From Litsea cubeba (lineage: Eukaryota; Streptophyta; Magnoliopsida; Laurales; Lauraceae): a DNA stretch of 64,000 nt. The position numbers and the translations under genes were made by a program. A model generated the notes under the pieces. The model saw only the letters and a list, made by a program, of their open reading frames with translations, was not told where the DNA came from and ran no database searches. Below, one piece after another: positions 31,750-43,227 of this stretch; positions within the stretch are counted from its first letter, which is position 1; each line of letters starts with the position of its first letter. The DNA is taken from NCBI GenBank assembly GCA_012931725.1, contig CM022955.1, positions 50,980,488 to 51,044,487 on the forward strand, given 5' to 3'.

Positions 31750-32110
31750 TTTTTATATCGGTTACAAAAACTTCCTTATATCGGTTTTTCATAAAACCGA
31801 TATAATATCTTCGGTCAATATTTTTTATATCGGTTAATAATTTTTTATATCGGTTACATTGTAACCGATATAATAATCGCTATATATCATATCAGTTAAC
31901 AAAGATTCGATATTAATTGATATATTTTATATCGGTTATTATTAAACCGATATTATATACACTTCTAAAATACACTTATTTATATCGGTTTTAAAAATTT
32001 ATCAATATCGGTTATTAGTAAAACCGATATTATATACACTACTATAAAAATATAATAATTTATATCGGTTTTAAAAATTAGTAATATCGGTTATTAGTAA
32101 AACCGATATA
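31750..32110. repeat. Left subterminal repeats of the Pack-type CACTA
   Basis: More than twelve copies of ATATCGGTT or its complement, many as inverted pairs (for example GGTTACATTGTAACC near 31852). In En/Spm such repeats bind the accessory transposition protein; that role is inferred here. Confidence 0.9.
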
Positions 32111-34866
32111 ATATCTCCCTTTCATTACTCAATATATATAATTTTTCACTTTTCACTGCGGGCTCACTACCGTTTCCCACCCTTTATTTCCTTCTTTCCC
32201 CCTGTTTTCTCTTCCCTCCCTTTTCTTTCTTTCTCCATCAATCGTGCGTCCATGCTTTGTTTCTTTCTTTTCCTCCTCTCCTCTCATTCCCATCGTCGTC
32301 CAGAACCCATCCCTCTCACCGCCGGACGCCTGATCCCCTGCACTGCACCAGGTACAACGCGCACCCCCCTCTCCTCTATCTTTCTTCTCTGTTCATTCTC
32401 TCCCTCGTTCCCCATCTGTATGTTTCCTCTATGTCTGCTCTCCTCCCTCCCTTCCTCTCTTCTTCTTCCTCCCTTCTCCCCTCGCCTGCGCACCTGCACA
32501 CCACTCCTCTCTCCCTCGGTCCTCTCTCTCTTTCTCTCCCTCTCTTCTCTTCTTCCTCCCCTAGCTACTCTGTGTATGTGTGTTTTTTTTTTGTTTATCG
32601 GTTAGGGTTTTGGTGGTTGTGGAAAGGGTAGGTGTTGATATATATCTTCTGGTTAGGGGGAAAAATATCCCTCTTTGGTTCTGTGGTGCACACGCTCCTC
32701 CAGACCGATCTCCACTTCGGCGTACTCTTCTCCGACGCCGGCTCCGCACTACGTCAAAACTGGATATTAGCGACACAAATAAGTCAGAAAAAACCATTGC
32801 TTTGGACTGTGGCATTTTTAGACACATGTATTTCCATTAACCACAGCTACTCTCTGTGGTTGTTTTCATCTGAAAAAAACCCAAAATTGTACCACACCAT
32901 TCCTCTCCCGCCCTCTGCTCTCTTTACGGTTTTAGGGTTTATTTTGGAAACCTCATTTGCTCTCCAGCCCTCTGTGCTCGTCTCCCCTATGCTCGTCTCC
33001 GACTTCGACCCTCTCTCTGCTAGGCCGACGGCTGGTGTGCTCAGGTCCTCATCCCTTTTTCTTATTGTTTTCTAAAACCTCTGGAAACTTCCTCACTTAG
33101 TAGAGTCCCGTCTGGATTCTCAGTTTCCTCTTTTGAAGAGGATCGCCGCGGGAGAAAGTAAGACTTTTATCATCTGATTCCTTTCAATTTTAGGTGATTG
33201 GGTACTGGAATTTGCTCTTTTATTATCTTCTTTTTTTGATTTTTTTTTGGGTTTTTTTCGGTGGATGATTGATTGATTGGTGTTTAGGGTTTGTTAGTGT
33301 TGCATGTTACTCTAGTGTTCTACCTTTTGGGATCATGCTCTTCTATGCCTGTAAGATATTTGATGAAATTTCTCTTCTAGTTTTGGGAATTCTTCAGGGC
33401 ATTTTAGGCTTCTGTTGTTCTATGCCTGTAGGATGTTTGATGAAATTCCTGGTCTTGTTCCGGGGGTTTCACTCAAGTGCTTGTTTTTCAAAGTGAAATA
33501 GTGAAATTCTGAGAATTAGAAGAGCTTGAGAGACAGAAAGGCAATCCATGCCATTTGTATCATTTGAATTCTGCTTTTGAAACGGAAAAGATGGGAGCAG
33601 CACACTAACAACACCTTTTAAAAAGTGCCGACAAGATTTTCTTTTTTCAAATTTGCTACTATGAAAACAGGTCTGCACTTGTGGAATTTAAAATTAAGGT
33701 GTAAGTAAGGTTTAGAAGTAGTTTACATTGTGACTGTGTTGTGATGAGAATTTTATACAAGAGGTTTTACCCAACCTGCTCGGACCAGAGCTCAAACCCA
33801 AAAAAAAAAAAAACTTGTTTGATAAGTCAGACAAAGTGTGGAATTGTCAACATTAGTAAATGTTGGGGCAAAGGCACTTGTTGGAGTAAGTTAAAATGAA
33901 AATAAATCTTCTGTGGGTTCGAGCAATTCATGTAAAGTATCATCATGTCCAATCTACCCTAACATATGCAGTCAAAACTGACTTCTTGTACATCCAGATT
34001 TCACGAGGACAGAGATCAGTTGTATGTCAAGTTTATTTATTAGCATATGTACTAATCATGTCACCGATCTAATTTATTCCCTCAGGTGGGTACAATGGTT
34101 CATGTGCCCAGGTTCAAAATTCATACTGATCAACTAATTATGTTTGTTCCACAAGCTAATTACAGCGGTAATTACCAAGTAGAACAGATTGAATGTTGTT
34201 TACAACAAGACACATGGCGGGAGAAAAACCCTATTAGTATCTAATAGGGTCTTTAGTCAGCCATATATAAAAGGTTTAAGATATGAGATTGAGGATGCAT
34301 GTGGTTTTGATGAATGAAATTATATGGTTATTCGGGTATTGTTTGGATGGCTAATGTGTGGATGTTTGAGTTTTAGATTGTTGTCAGATATGGTTGTTTG
34401 AGTTGTTTAAATGGATTGTTATTGATACTAAATAGGTTTAATATTTGAAATATTTTAATTTTTTTTAGGAAAAATAGAAAAAAACCACAGCCATTGGCTG
34501 TCGTTTTTCATCTCAAAGGCACCAGCTACGTTTTTTAAAAAACGACAGTCTATGAATGTCGTATTAGAAACTAAATTGTCCACAGTAATGGGCTGTCGCT
34601 TTTTTTAAGTCCAGGAAGCCTAAGAATTATAATCTTCAAACTTTCTAACAGTCACATTATTAATTGTCTGAAGATGACGTGAATGTTACAGAATTGTTAA
34701 ACCAACTGAAGGGGGTTTTGTATCTGTGAAAAAGCTTCCTCCAAGAAAGACTTGGAAGGTGTGGTTTTATTTTTATTTTTTTATTTTTTTAAAGTTTGTT
34801 TTGGTTTTGGCGATGGTTTCAATATTTTGAAATCTCATATCTGATACACGTCTGTGAGACTTTCAG
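32111..34866 (+). other. 5' region of the Pack-type CACTA without recognised gene
   Basis: Bases 32150-32240 match the inverse of 45460-45560 in the old CACTA, so this is shared 5' element sequence. A C/T-rich stretch (32160-32560) gives long but low-complexity frames that I do not accept as genes. At 34490-34610 short phrases GGCTGTCG and a TTTTTTAAAAAA palindrome recur. Nothing else is recognised up to the SecA1 fragment. Confidence 0.55.
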
Positions 34867-36255
34867 GTGAATGAAAGCTTGTTCCCATGTAATCTCTCAA
34901 AAGAAAAGATTGCATTGGCTGATGAAGCAGTGGAGTTGGCAGTCAAAACATGGGGCAAAAGGTCGTTTACTGAGCTTGAGGCAGAAGAGCGACTTTCATA
35001 TTCATGTGAAAAGGTGAAACTGTTTCTAGATATTGATTTTTTGTTTTAAATTGCATGTATGGATGCACTAGAATGAGTGAAAGTTTAAGCAGAACTCCAA
35101 TAATTTCTTTCAATATCTTGAATAATTAAGTCAATTATGAAGATTTTAGAACATGTGTTGATTGCTTTCAAATACTTGATTACCACATGTCTGCTCCTAA
35201 AGTTTCTTTGTTTGATCTTTGAAAGAATCATGGTGTCATCTCTTCTTGATCCTTCTGATCCACACATCTAAGTTAAAAAAAAAAAAAGTTCAACTAAAGG
35301 AACTTTGGAGACTTTCAGTCCACTATAACAGCTCAAATGATTAAGAAATTAGAAAGTGGATTTTTCTTTTTTGAAGAAGCTATTTGAAAGGAAGGAGTAC
35401 AAGAACCAACCTTCCCTTTTTGTTGTGGTATATTGCCTACCTTTTTTGTGTTCGTCTTTCCCAGTGAGCGAGTATTAACACAAAACATCCTGCTCCGTGC
35501 ACTGCAGAGAAGGTAGGCCAATAAAGTCTTAGAAGTAGTTAGACGTGGCATGTCAGGTTATGAAGAGGTAGAGAACTTGACCTTCCAAGTGATGAGTGGA
35601 AAAAAAGTCAAAAAGACCATTCCAGATTGGCAATAGAAGGCTTCAATGATGATGATGGTGTGGTCATCAGTTTTGGTTGTTCCATTATTTCATTGCTTTA
35701 TTTTAGTAATGACATTACTTGTTTTTTTTCCTACCATACCACTGTAAAATGGTGTCCTAACATTTTATTATCTTTCTTTCAAAACTGTACAAGCATAATT
35801 TGTATCTTTAAGAGTTTTGTAGTATCCATTCTCTCCAAATGTATGTGCTTTGTATAGATTAATCTTCTTTTGTTGGTCTCTTACCTTTGCGGATAAATGA
35901 AAATTAAGTAAATGTCTCATGCTTGGCTCTTGAGCGATACTGAGACAGGTACTTCTTGGCATGTGTGACAAAGCATAGTTTCTTTGCTTCTGCAATTACA
36001 GGGGCCCATTCGAGATGACGTTATAGCAAAACTGCGTAGTGCCTTTACTGAAATTGTTGGAGAATATAAAATATACACTGAGGAGGAAAGAAAGAAGGTC
36101 TTCTCCAATTCTCCATTACCAACTGATAATGCATGTTTCTCTTAATCATATATGCACAGTAAAATAAGAGTTCATTCTTCTTTTAGGTTGTGTCAGCAGG
36201 TGGTCTTCATGTGGTGGGTACAGAACGCCATGAATCACGTCGAATTGACAATCAG
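34867..36255 (+). pseudogene. Captured fragment of chloroplast SecA1 (three exons with introns)
   Basis: Exons 34867-35013, 36002-36097 and 36187-36255 follow CAG/TAG acceptors and end at GT donors. They encode 49, 32 and 23 codons: LFPCNLSKEKIALADEAVE and ELEAEERLSYSCEK; GPIRDDVIAKLRSAF and YTEEERKK; VVSAGGLHVVGTERHESRR with IDNQ. This is the region before the second helicase lobe of plant SecA, the ATPase that drives proteins across the thylakoid membrane; GTERHESRRIDNQ is the SecA hallmark. Each exon is open. Introns are retained, so the copy came from genomic DNA and not mRNA. It lacks the start, the first nucleotide-binding lobe and everything after IDNQ. Transcription from the element could produce a chimeric RNA. 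Confidence 0.9.
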
Positions 36256-36926
36256 GTATAGTTGCAATCTGATTTGAACTTTCAGAAAATGCTCTGGCAT
36301 TCCTATAACATTAAGATTGAGTCAAGTGGCTTGTTCTCAATATGGCCATTGACCCTTTCCTATCGAGTAATATTTCTTTAGACAATTCACTTAACTGTCC
36401 ACCAAACCTATAGGTTATGCATGTGTGCTTTTCTTTCTTTGAACAATTACAAAACGTCATTAATGGAATAGATAGAAGGATCTCTATAGCATAAGAGATC
36501 AATTTTGTCGGGAAATGAAAACAAAGGTCCGCACAAGGATGCACAACAGAGATCAATTTTGTCGTGAAATTCTCTTGACAACATGTAGGGCTTAATGAGA
36601 GCCTTCAGGTATATTTTGAATTTTTCTACAACAAGCAATTTGTACTGTTTGAATACTTAAATTAGGAAGAAATGGATACCCTTTTCATCCATCATTTACC
36701 AGAGTCCACATGCCCATTTTTCTTTTCCTTCTGTTTGTATTTTGGACCTATTTTCTTACCGATTTAGCTTGGTTGGAGACTCAAACTATAAGATATTTTT
36801 GAGATATTTCTGCAATTTCCGTAGAAATATTCATGTTTCCTTATTAAAGTCTATCATGACTAATAAAATAGTAAAGCTCATTAATTCGACCCTTCAGATT
36901 AATGGGATAAGGATAAACTCTTGAAT

Positions 36927-36957
36927 CATGATGCCGGTAATGATGATGATGATGATG
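36927..36957. repeat. GAT trinucleotide microsatellite
   Basis: About six ATG/GAT repeats following GGTAATG, in non-coding sequence of the Pack-type CACTA. Confidence 0.85.
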
Positions 36958-37052
36958 TTATTTAAAGTCTTATATGGGGGTGGTGGTGGTGTGGGGGTGG
37001 TAGGTTCATTGTTGGTGGCATTTGCTGATCATAGTATGTGTTTTTATTGTAG

Positions 37053-37222
37053 AAGAAGGTAGTTCATGGGACATGGTTAGTGAAACTGATTTATGGGAAG
37101 GATATATTGATGGTGATAATGAATCAGATCAAGATGGTTATGTTCTTGTTGGACAAGAAGATATAGTGGATGGTATTGCATGCTTCATGGCGGCATATCT
37201 ATTGTCATTAAAAACAAAGTAA
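37053..37222 (+). pseudogene. Captured exon of an unidentified plant gene
   Basis: After a TTTTTATTGTAG acceptor, an open exon of 56 codons reads SSWDMVSETDLWEGYIDG, ESDQDGYVLVGQEDIVDG and IACFMAAYLLSLKTK, then TAA or a nearby GT donor (AAG|GTATGT). The acid-rich N-terminal half and hydrophobic IACFMAAYLLSL segment are conserved-looking and lack repeats, so it is likely a genuine host exon. I recall similar plant proteins of unknown function but cannot name one. It lies between the SecA1 and 4CL-like fragments. Confidence 0.6.
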
Positions 37223-38242
37223 GGTATGTAATGTTTCCTTTTTCCTCCTCACCTCGAAGCTTTGTTAGAGTTAGTCTTTCCTTTTCAGAAGAATTAATTG
37301 CGTAATCTATTACATTGGTAGTTGATGCCAATAATCACTAGGATGATTTCAGCATTTTGCCTTTGGATGTTTTGGCTGTGCATCCACTTGTTAAAAAATT
37401 AGATTTCTCAGTGGTAGTGGTGGGTTGTTTTTATAAACAGTTAATCATAGGTTTATATATTGTTGTTTGTTAAAATTTGGTAGATTTTTTTTTTCTGGTT
37501 GGAAATGCTAGTCGAATTTTCTTTCATGTCATGTAATGCTCTTACATAATTACATTGGGAGTTGATGCCCATAATCAGTTAATCACTAGGATCATTTCAT
37601 CATTTTGCCTTCTGATGCATTGGTGGTGCACCCTCTCATTTTGCCTTCTGATACCTTATATAGATTGCATCTGCTGTGTATGTTTGTTTATATTCTCATC
37701 CTAGTTTCAAATGCCAGTGCACCACTGAGTTGCATGAGTCATATATGCTTGGTTAGTACTGGCACTGGTACAACTTGACTTAGGCTTAGACACTTTTTAA
37801 TCTAGGATTGGCCAGGCTCGATTCCACTTGAACTATCATAAAGCAATTTAAACTTACCGTATGACCTTTAAAACTTCTTTGAATTCCAAAATTTGGAATG
37901 CTTGTGGGAGATCAACATTTAAAGAATTTCACAAGCAGAACCAGGTGATGGTAGTTTGGAGGTTTTGAAATTCTTCCAACATGAATTCTACCAATTCTAG
38001 CAACCAAAAAACCCCTAATAATGATCATATTGTGGGATCAGATTATTATTAGTTATTCAAACAGGAATTAAAGTAATAGAGTCATTCTCCAATATGCCAA
38101 AATCTAATGCCTATAAGTATAACTATATTGTTTCATTTCTTTATCTAATGTATATATCACAAAACTTGTAGCAAGAGATTAGACACTACAAAACACTAAT
38201 GTGCAGTAGAAAATGTATTAGTTTCTCAAACAGGCAATGTAC

Positions 38243-38388
38243 CTGATATCCCTTGTACTTTATTAGTTCCTTCAATCTATCAACAACAAAAAGGAACCCA
38301 TCATTGTCGATGTAACAGAGATCACCCGTTTTGAACCACCCTTCAGAATTTATAGCTGTAGCGGTTGCAGCTTCATTGCCAATGTAAC
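38243..38388 (-). pseudogene. Captured exon of a 4-coumarate-CoA-ligase-like enzyme
   Basis: On the minus strand, between a GTGCAG acceptor and a CAG|GTACAT donor, the exon reads YIGNEAATATAINSEGW then FKTGDLCYIDNDGFLFVVD and RLKELIKYKGYQ. These are the GWFKTGD and VDRLKELIKYKG motifs of the adenylate-forming (AMP-binding) superfamily, closest to plant 4CL-like acyl-activating enzymes. The exon is open and 146 bp long. No neighbouring 4CL exon is seen, and it is antisense to the SecA1 fragment. It is a captured piece and not a working gene. Confidence 0.88.
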
Positions 38389-38581
38389 CTGCACTCAAAT
38401 TGCCAACATCCAATGAGCCTTGAGAAAACATAATTACCACTTAAACCATGTTTCTGTTTGGCAATAGGATGGAGTAACTCTTTGATTCTTGAAATCCCCT
38501 GCTTTAATGAAGAGATAAACCAGTGTAGAGGCAAAATGTTTCTCATGTCAAAAATAATTCAAACACAACTCATGTAGCTTT

Positions 38582-38866
38582 AGGGTCAGTTTGGTAGTAG
38601 AATCAAGAGGAATATTGAGACAGGAATTAAGGTTTTTAGCTAAACTGGCCACCAGCCTGTTTTTCTTACAAGCAAGTTTCCCATTTGGTGGGAGAAGAGA
38701 ACACGAAAAGAAATCAATGAATTATATTGAGGTTTACCAAACTGAATTAGAGACGAACTTTTTGCCACTCCCAAATTCAATTTCTTTGTGAAATTCATCT
38801 CCCCATTTGTAAGAAGTCAACATGTAAGCAATTATATTCCATTAATTATGCTACCAAACAAGCCCT
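38582..38866. mobile_element. MITE-like insertion with imperfect terminal inverted repeats
   Basis: AGGGTCAGTTTGGTAG at the left and CTACCAAACAAGCCCT at the right are inverted repeats with 13 of 16 matches. The 285-bp interior is AT-rich with no gene. AGGGC...GTTTGGTA ends are common in hAT-type miniature elements. I could not find a clean 8-bp target duplication, so the family is uncertain. Confidence 0.5.
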
Positions 38867-39824
38867 CAATTTGCCAAGCCAGCGCTTGGCCAAATAAGGT
38901 TTATACTCCATTACAGATGGCAAGGATAAAATGGGGCCTCAAGTTGCTCCAAGGCTCCAAGAAGTAGCAAGAGAGGAAAATATCTTATGAGGGAAGGGTT
39001 ACATTAACCAGTGTATCAAAAATGGCAGTTTGCCTCAAGCCAATGATCCTAGTTTGCTAGGGGTAGAATGAGAGTCTGGTAATTTTGAATTGCTAAGATA
39101 GAACCATCCTTCTTACTTTACAAGCAGAGATGGGTGGGTTTAAGATCAAAGATTCCAAGTAGTTTATATAAGACTCATTACTGCTTTAGAATTATCTTTG
39201 TTTCTGAAAAAGACCAGGACCAACTTCCCTTTTTATTGTTTTGTATCTTGTAATGAGAATGTTGTTTTTAAAATAATGACATGGTGTTGGATATAGAAAT
39301 GAATGAACATAAGTTTTTTTGGTGCATCTTTCTAGTGTGTTGGGGCATTGAAGTGCTATGGTTAAATGGTGTATGACTGATGACGTAGTGGTGAATGACT
39401 TTGTAGTGTGTTGGGGCATTGGGTTGTTTATATGAAGTGTTTATTTTGTCATGTACAGGTACTAGCAGGTTGTAAAAAAAAATTACATGTCACACGTACA
39501 GGGGAGACTATGCCGAAATTTCGAGAAAATCTTTCCAGGTACATCCCATGGTTTTTGGAGGCATTATGCATGTAGTTCTCAATACATGATTTTGTCTTTC
39601 TTGCTTTAGTTTAACTTAGCTTGTTAAGTTGTACAGTACATGGAAGTGAATGAACTACCTATACTATACTATGCATGTACATGTACATAGAAATTAATTT
39701 ATTTATATATATATACAAAGGTTTTTGTTGTTTAGATGTTAGTATTTTGAGGTATATTGCAGGTTTTTTTATCGTGGTACAGCAAGTTCTTTTGATATTA
39801 AAAAAATAAATAAATTGTGAAATT

Positions 39825-40270
39825 ATATCGGTTTTTAATGAAACCGATATAACAAACCAATTACATATTTTTTATATCGGTTATTCTTAATCAATTATAT
39901 CGGTTATAATTTAACCGATATAATAAACCATATGAAACCGATATAACAAACCAATTACATATTTTTATACCGGTTATTCTTAATCAATTATATCGGTTAT
40001 TATTAAACCGATATAAAAAACCATATGAAACCGATATAACATATATTAATTATGTCGGTTTGGCTATAAGTTATATCGGTTTTACAATAATTTATGCTAT
40101 AAATACATATGATATTACATCGCTTTAGGCTTAACCGATATGAAATATTACACTTATTATATCGGTTTCGTTTATCTTTTATATCGGGGGTACTTATATC
40201 GGTTTGAAATTCACTCAAAAACCGATATAATAGGTCTTTTATATCGGTTTTTAGCCGATATAAAAACCCT
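39825..40270. repeat. Right subterminal repeats of the Pack-type CACTA
   Basis: About twenty ATATCGGTT/AACCGATAT motifs in both orientations, mirroring the left end. One internal block (AACCAATTACATATTTTT with flanking repeats) is duplicated near 39856 and 39950. Confidence 0.9.
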
Positions 40271-40284
40271 TTTTTCTAGTAGTG

Positions 40285-43227
40285 TGTGTTCCTAAGAAAA
40301 TTAGTCACATTTAGTAAATAGATACAACACAAGTCTTACGATTGACAATTTTTACCTCGTTTTTGAGCCAAGAACTAAAAGAATGGTTATGTTCATCTTG
40401 TAACCATTTCTGAATTTTGGACTGCCGAGGAAATGTTTTCTTTAGGTGGTTCATGTGTCCCCTGCATAGTTTTCCAGACGAACCGCATGTTAGCTCTAAA
40501 ACTAGTGTAACGCTTTAATTTGTAAGTCAAGAAGTTAAAATATGATTACTCAAAATAGGGTTGAACAACACTTGCGTTGTGCAATACGTAACAATGTGCT
40601 TGCTCCAAGGACTTAGCATCAACTTCAACAAAATCACCTCTTGGAGGATTCTTTCCAGCCACAATTTCAGGGTAAGTTTTATCTTCAAATGGTGGAATTC
40701 CAATTGCATCCAATCCAGAAAAGTGCACACTACAAAATTCAACCGCTTCCTCTGCAATATAAAACTCTGCCATGCAACCTTCTGGACGGTAACGATTTCT
40801 TGCTTGACCTTTTAAAATCGACATATACCTAAGACATAGTAAACCATTGATTACTTTAAATAATTTAAATTAGTAAATTGTACTTGAAGAATATTTAAAG
40901 TTATTAATACCTCTCAAATCCATACATCCATCACAAACAAACAGGGCCCCCAATCTGAACTTCTCGAACGAGATGGATGGTTAAATGAACCATAATATCA
41001 AAGAATGATGGTGGGAAATATTTTTCTAGCAAACACAAGGTGACCACTAGATTATTCTGAACTTCAAGCAATCGAGGTACATCTACTACCTTCGCACATA
41101 ATTCATTAAAAAATGAGCAAAATCTGATAAGTACAACTCTCACATGTTTTGGTAGCATTGATCGTATAGCAACAGGAAGTAATTGGTGCATCAACACATG
41201 GCAATCATGAGATTTAATACCCCCCAACTTTAAGTCTTGGATAGAAACCAATGCTCTGAAATTTGATGAGTATCCATTTGGAACTTTTAACTTATGCAAT
41301 GTTTCACACACACTGAGTTTCTCTTCTTTCGATAATGAGAAACAAGCTGGTGGTAAGTACGCTCTATTTTGACTTACATAAGGTGCCGTTTCATCCCTTA
41401 AACCCATATCCTGTAAATCAAGGGGACTATTCAGTCCATCCTTTGTTTTACCTAGAATATTCACCAAGGTTCCAATAAGACTCTCATAAATATTTTTCTC
41501 TATGTGCATCACATCCAAGTTGTGTCGAAGAAGCAAGTATTCCCAGTAGTCGAGGTTAAAGAAAATTGACTTCTTCTTCCAACAAATTCTATCACCATCA
41601 TCACTAACATCTTGCACTCGCTTCCTTTTTAATGAAGTCGATCTTTTTGATTTTTTATTCTTTTTCTTGGGCTTCACTTTTGGTACTGGTTTCCCCCCAC
41701 AAGGTTTTGATTCCATTAACCTTTTCTACAACTTCTTCACCAGTGAAAGGAATTAATGCTGATTAAAACTCTTGCTCACCATTAAATGCTTTTTTCCGTT
41801 TCCGAAAGGGATGATCTTCTGGAAGGAACATTCGATGGGTCATTTATACATTCTTCCTCGAATGTTTTAATCTGCATGATTGTGTCTCTTCGCCACATAT
41901 GGGGCAATCATGATAGCCTTTTATAACACAACCAGACAAATTATCATATGTAGGGAAATCATTAATGGTCCACAACAACACTACTTTCAATGTAAAAGCC
42001 TATTGTCGGTAAGCATCATGAGCTTTAACCCCTGTATCCCATAGTGTTTTCAAGTCATCGATTAATGGTTCTAGGTAAACATCGATGTCGTTTCCAGGTT
42101 GTTGTGGACCCGATATCAACATCGTTAACATCACAAACTTTCTTTTCGTGTACAACCAAGGCGGGAGATTGTAAGTGACTAACATTACTGGCCAATAACT
42201 ATACTTGCTACTCATCGAACCATGTGGATTGACCCCATCTGCTGAAAGTGCTAAGCGCAAATTTCTTGGCTCTTGTGCAACTCCGGCCATTTATCATCTA
42301 CCAACTTCCATGTAGGGGAGTCAGCTGGGTGGCGTAACTTATCATCAATCATTCTCTCATCAGCGTGCCAAGTCATCTGTTTTGATGTCTGTACCGACTG
42401 AAATAATTCTTAAACCTAGGGATTGGTGGAAAATACCATACAACTTTTGTCGGCACCCCCTTACGTTGCTCGGTCAGGTTCTAATTCACTTTGTATCTTG
42501 ACTCACCACAAGTAGGGCAACTAGTTTTATTCTCATTATTAGGTCCCTTTCTATAAAGCACGCAATCATTCGAACACGCGTCTATCTTCTCATAGCTCAT
42601 CCCATACACAGACAATGTCTTTTTAACCTCTCTCATACTTTGGGGCAGTAAATTATTATCGTCGGGTAACATGTCTCCAATGATTTTCAACAACCGTGAA
42701 AAGCTTATGTCAGACCACCCACTCCTTGCTTTCTCATTAAATAATGTGACAACTGCAGATAATTTGGTAAACTTTAGACAACCTTTGTATAAATGTTCCT
42801 CGGCCTCTGTAAGAATTGTTTGTAACTTTTCAGGATTAGATGAATACAGGTCACAAGCGGTCTGAGCCAATTTTAATGAGCATGCAGCATCATCTAGGGG
42901 TGTAGTATCATCTGGGACATCACTCCCAAAATGGTGTTGGGAGGACCTATTTAAAGGCACACAAGAGAGAGCTTCACCGGCAGATGCTTCTCCATGCCAT
43001 ATCCACCTAGTATAGCTTCGATCGATACCATGGAAAAACAGATGGTACTCAACATCCTTAGCTACAAATTTATTGAGATTCCCACATGTTTTGCACGGAC
43101 ATGGCATGGGATTAAATTCACCAAACCTCTTTTTGGCAAACATCAAAAAAATTTCAACCCCTTCTCCGTATGCAATAGAAAACCTATTCAATGACATCCA
43201 AGACTTGTCCATTTCTGTATAGCCCAA
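40285..43227 (-). pseudogene. TNP2 transposase of the old CACTA, 5' part
   Basis: Reading starts at 43227. 43227-42900 gives the transposase-associated domain (DKSWMSLNRFSIAYGEGVE; PCPCKTCGN). 42480-41500 gives the TNP2 core: VVWYFPPIPRFKNYF, LALSADGVNPHGSMSSKYS, YWPVMLVTYNLPPW, KTLWDTGVKAHDAY and VMHIEKNIYESLIGTL. 41400-40931 and 40824-40546 give DUF4218 (DCHVLMHQLLPVAIRSMLP; YRPEGCMAEFYIAEEAVEF), and 40500-40350 the WLQDEHNHSFSSWLKNE block. The protein would cut and join the element ends in the nucleus. Breaks are present near 42360, 42290, 41870 and 41720 (frame changes and stops), so it is dead. The last domain is at 31138-31731, separated by the inserted CACTA. Confidence 0.9.

Larger units (their letters stand above)
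31732..40284 (+). mobile_element. Non-autonomous Pack-type CACTA element, 8.55 kb
   Basis: Left end CACTACTAGAAAAAAG (31732), right end CTTTTTTCTAGTAGTG (40284): perfect inverted terminal repeats of 16 bp. Both flanks carry TGT (31729-31731 and 40285-40287), the 3-bp target duplication of CACTA elements. ATATCGGTT/AACCGATAT subterminal repeats occupy both ends. No TNP2 or Transposase_24 gene is present. Instead it holds exon-intron fragments of SecA1, of an unidentified plant gene and of a 4CL-like gene. It inserted into the TNP2 gene of an older relative. It depends on transposase from elsewhere. Confidence 0.95.

Noticed and set aside
32252..32631. C/T-rich proline/serine frames as a gene
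   Set aside because: Low-complexity composition, overlapping frames all open, and location in the 5' region of a CACTA element.
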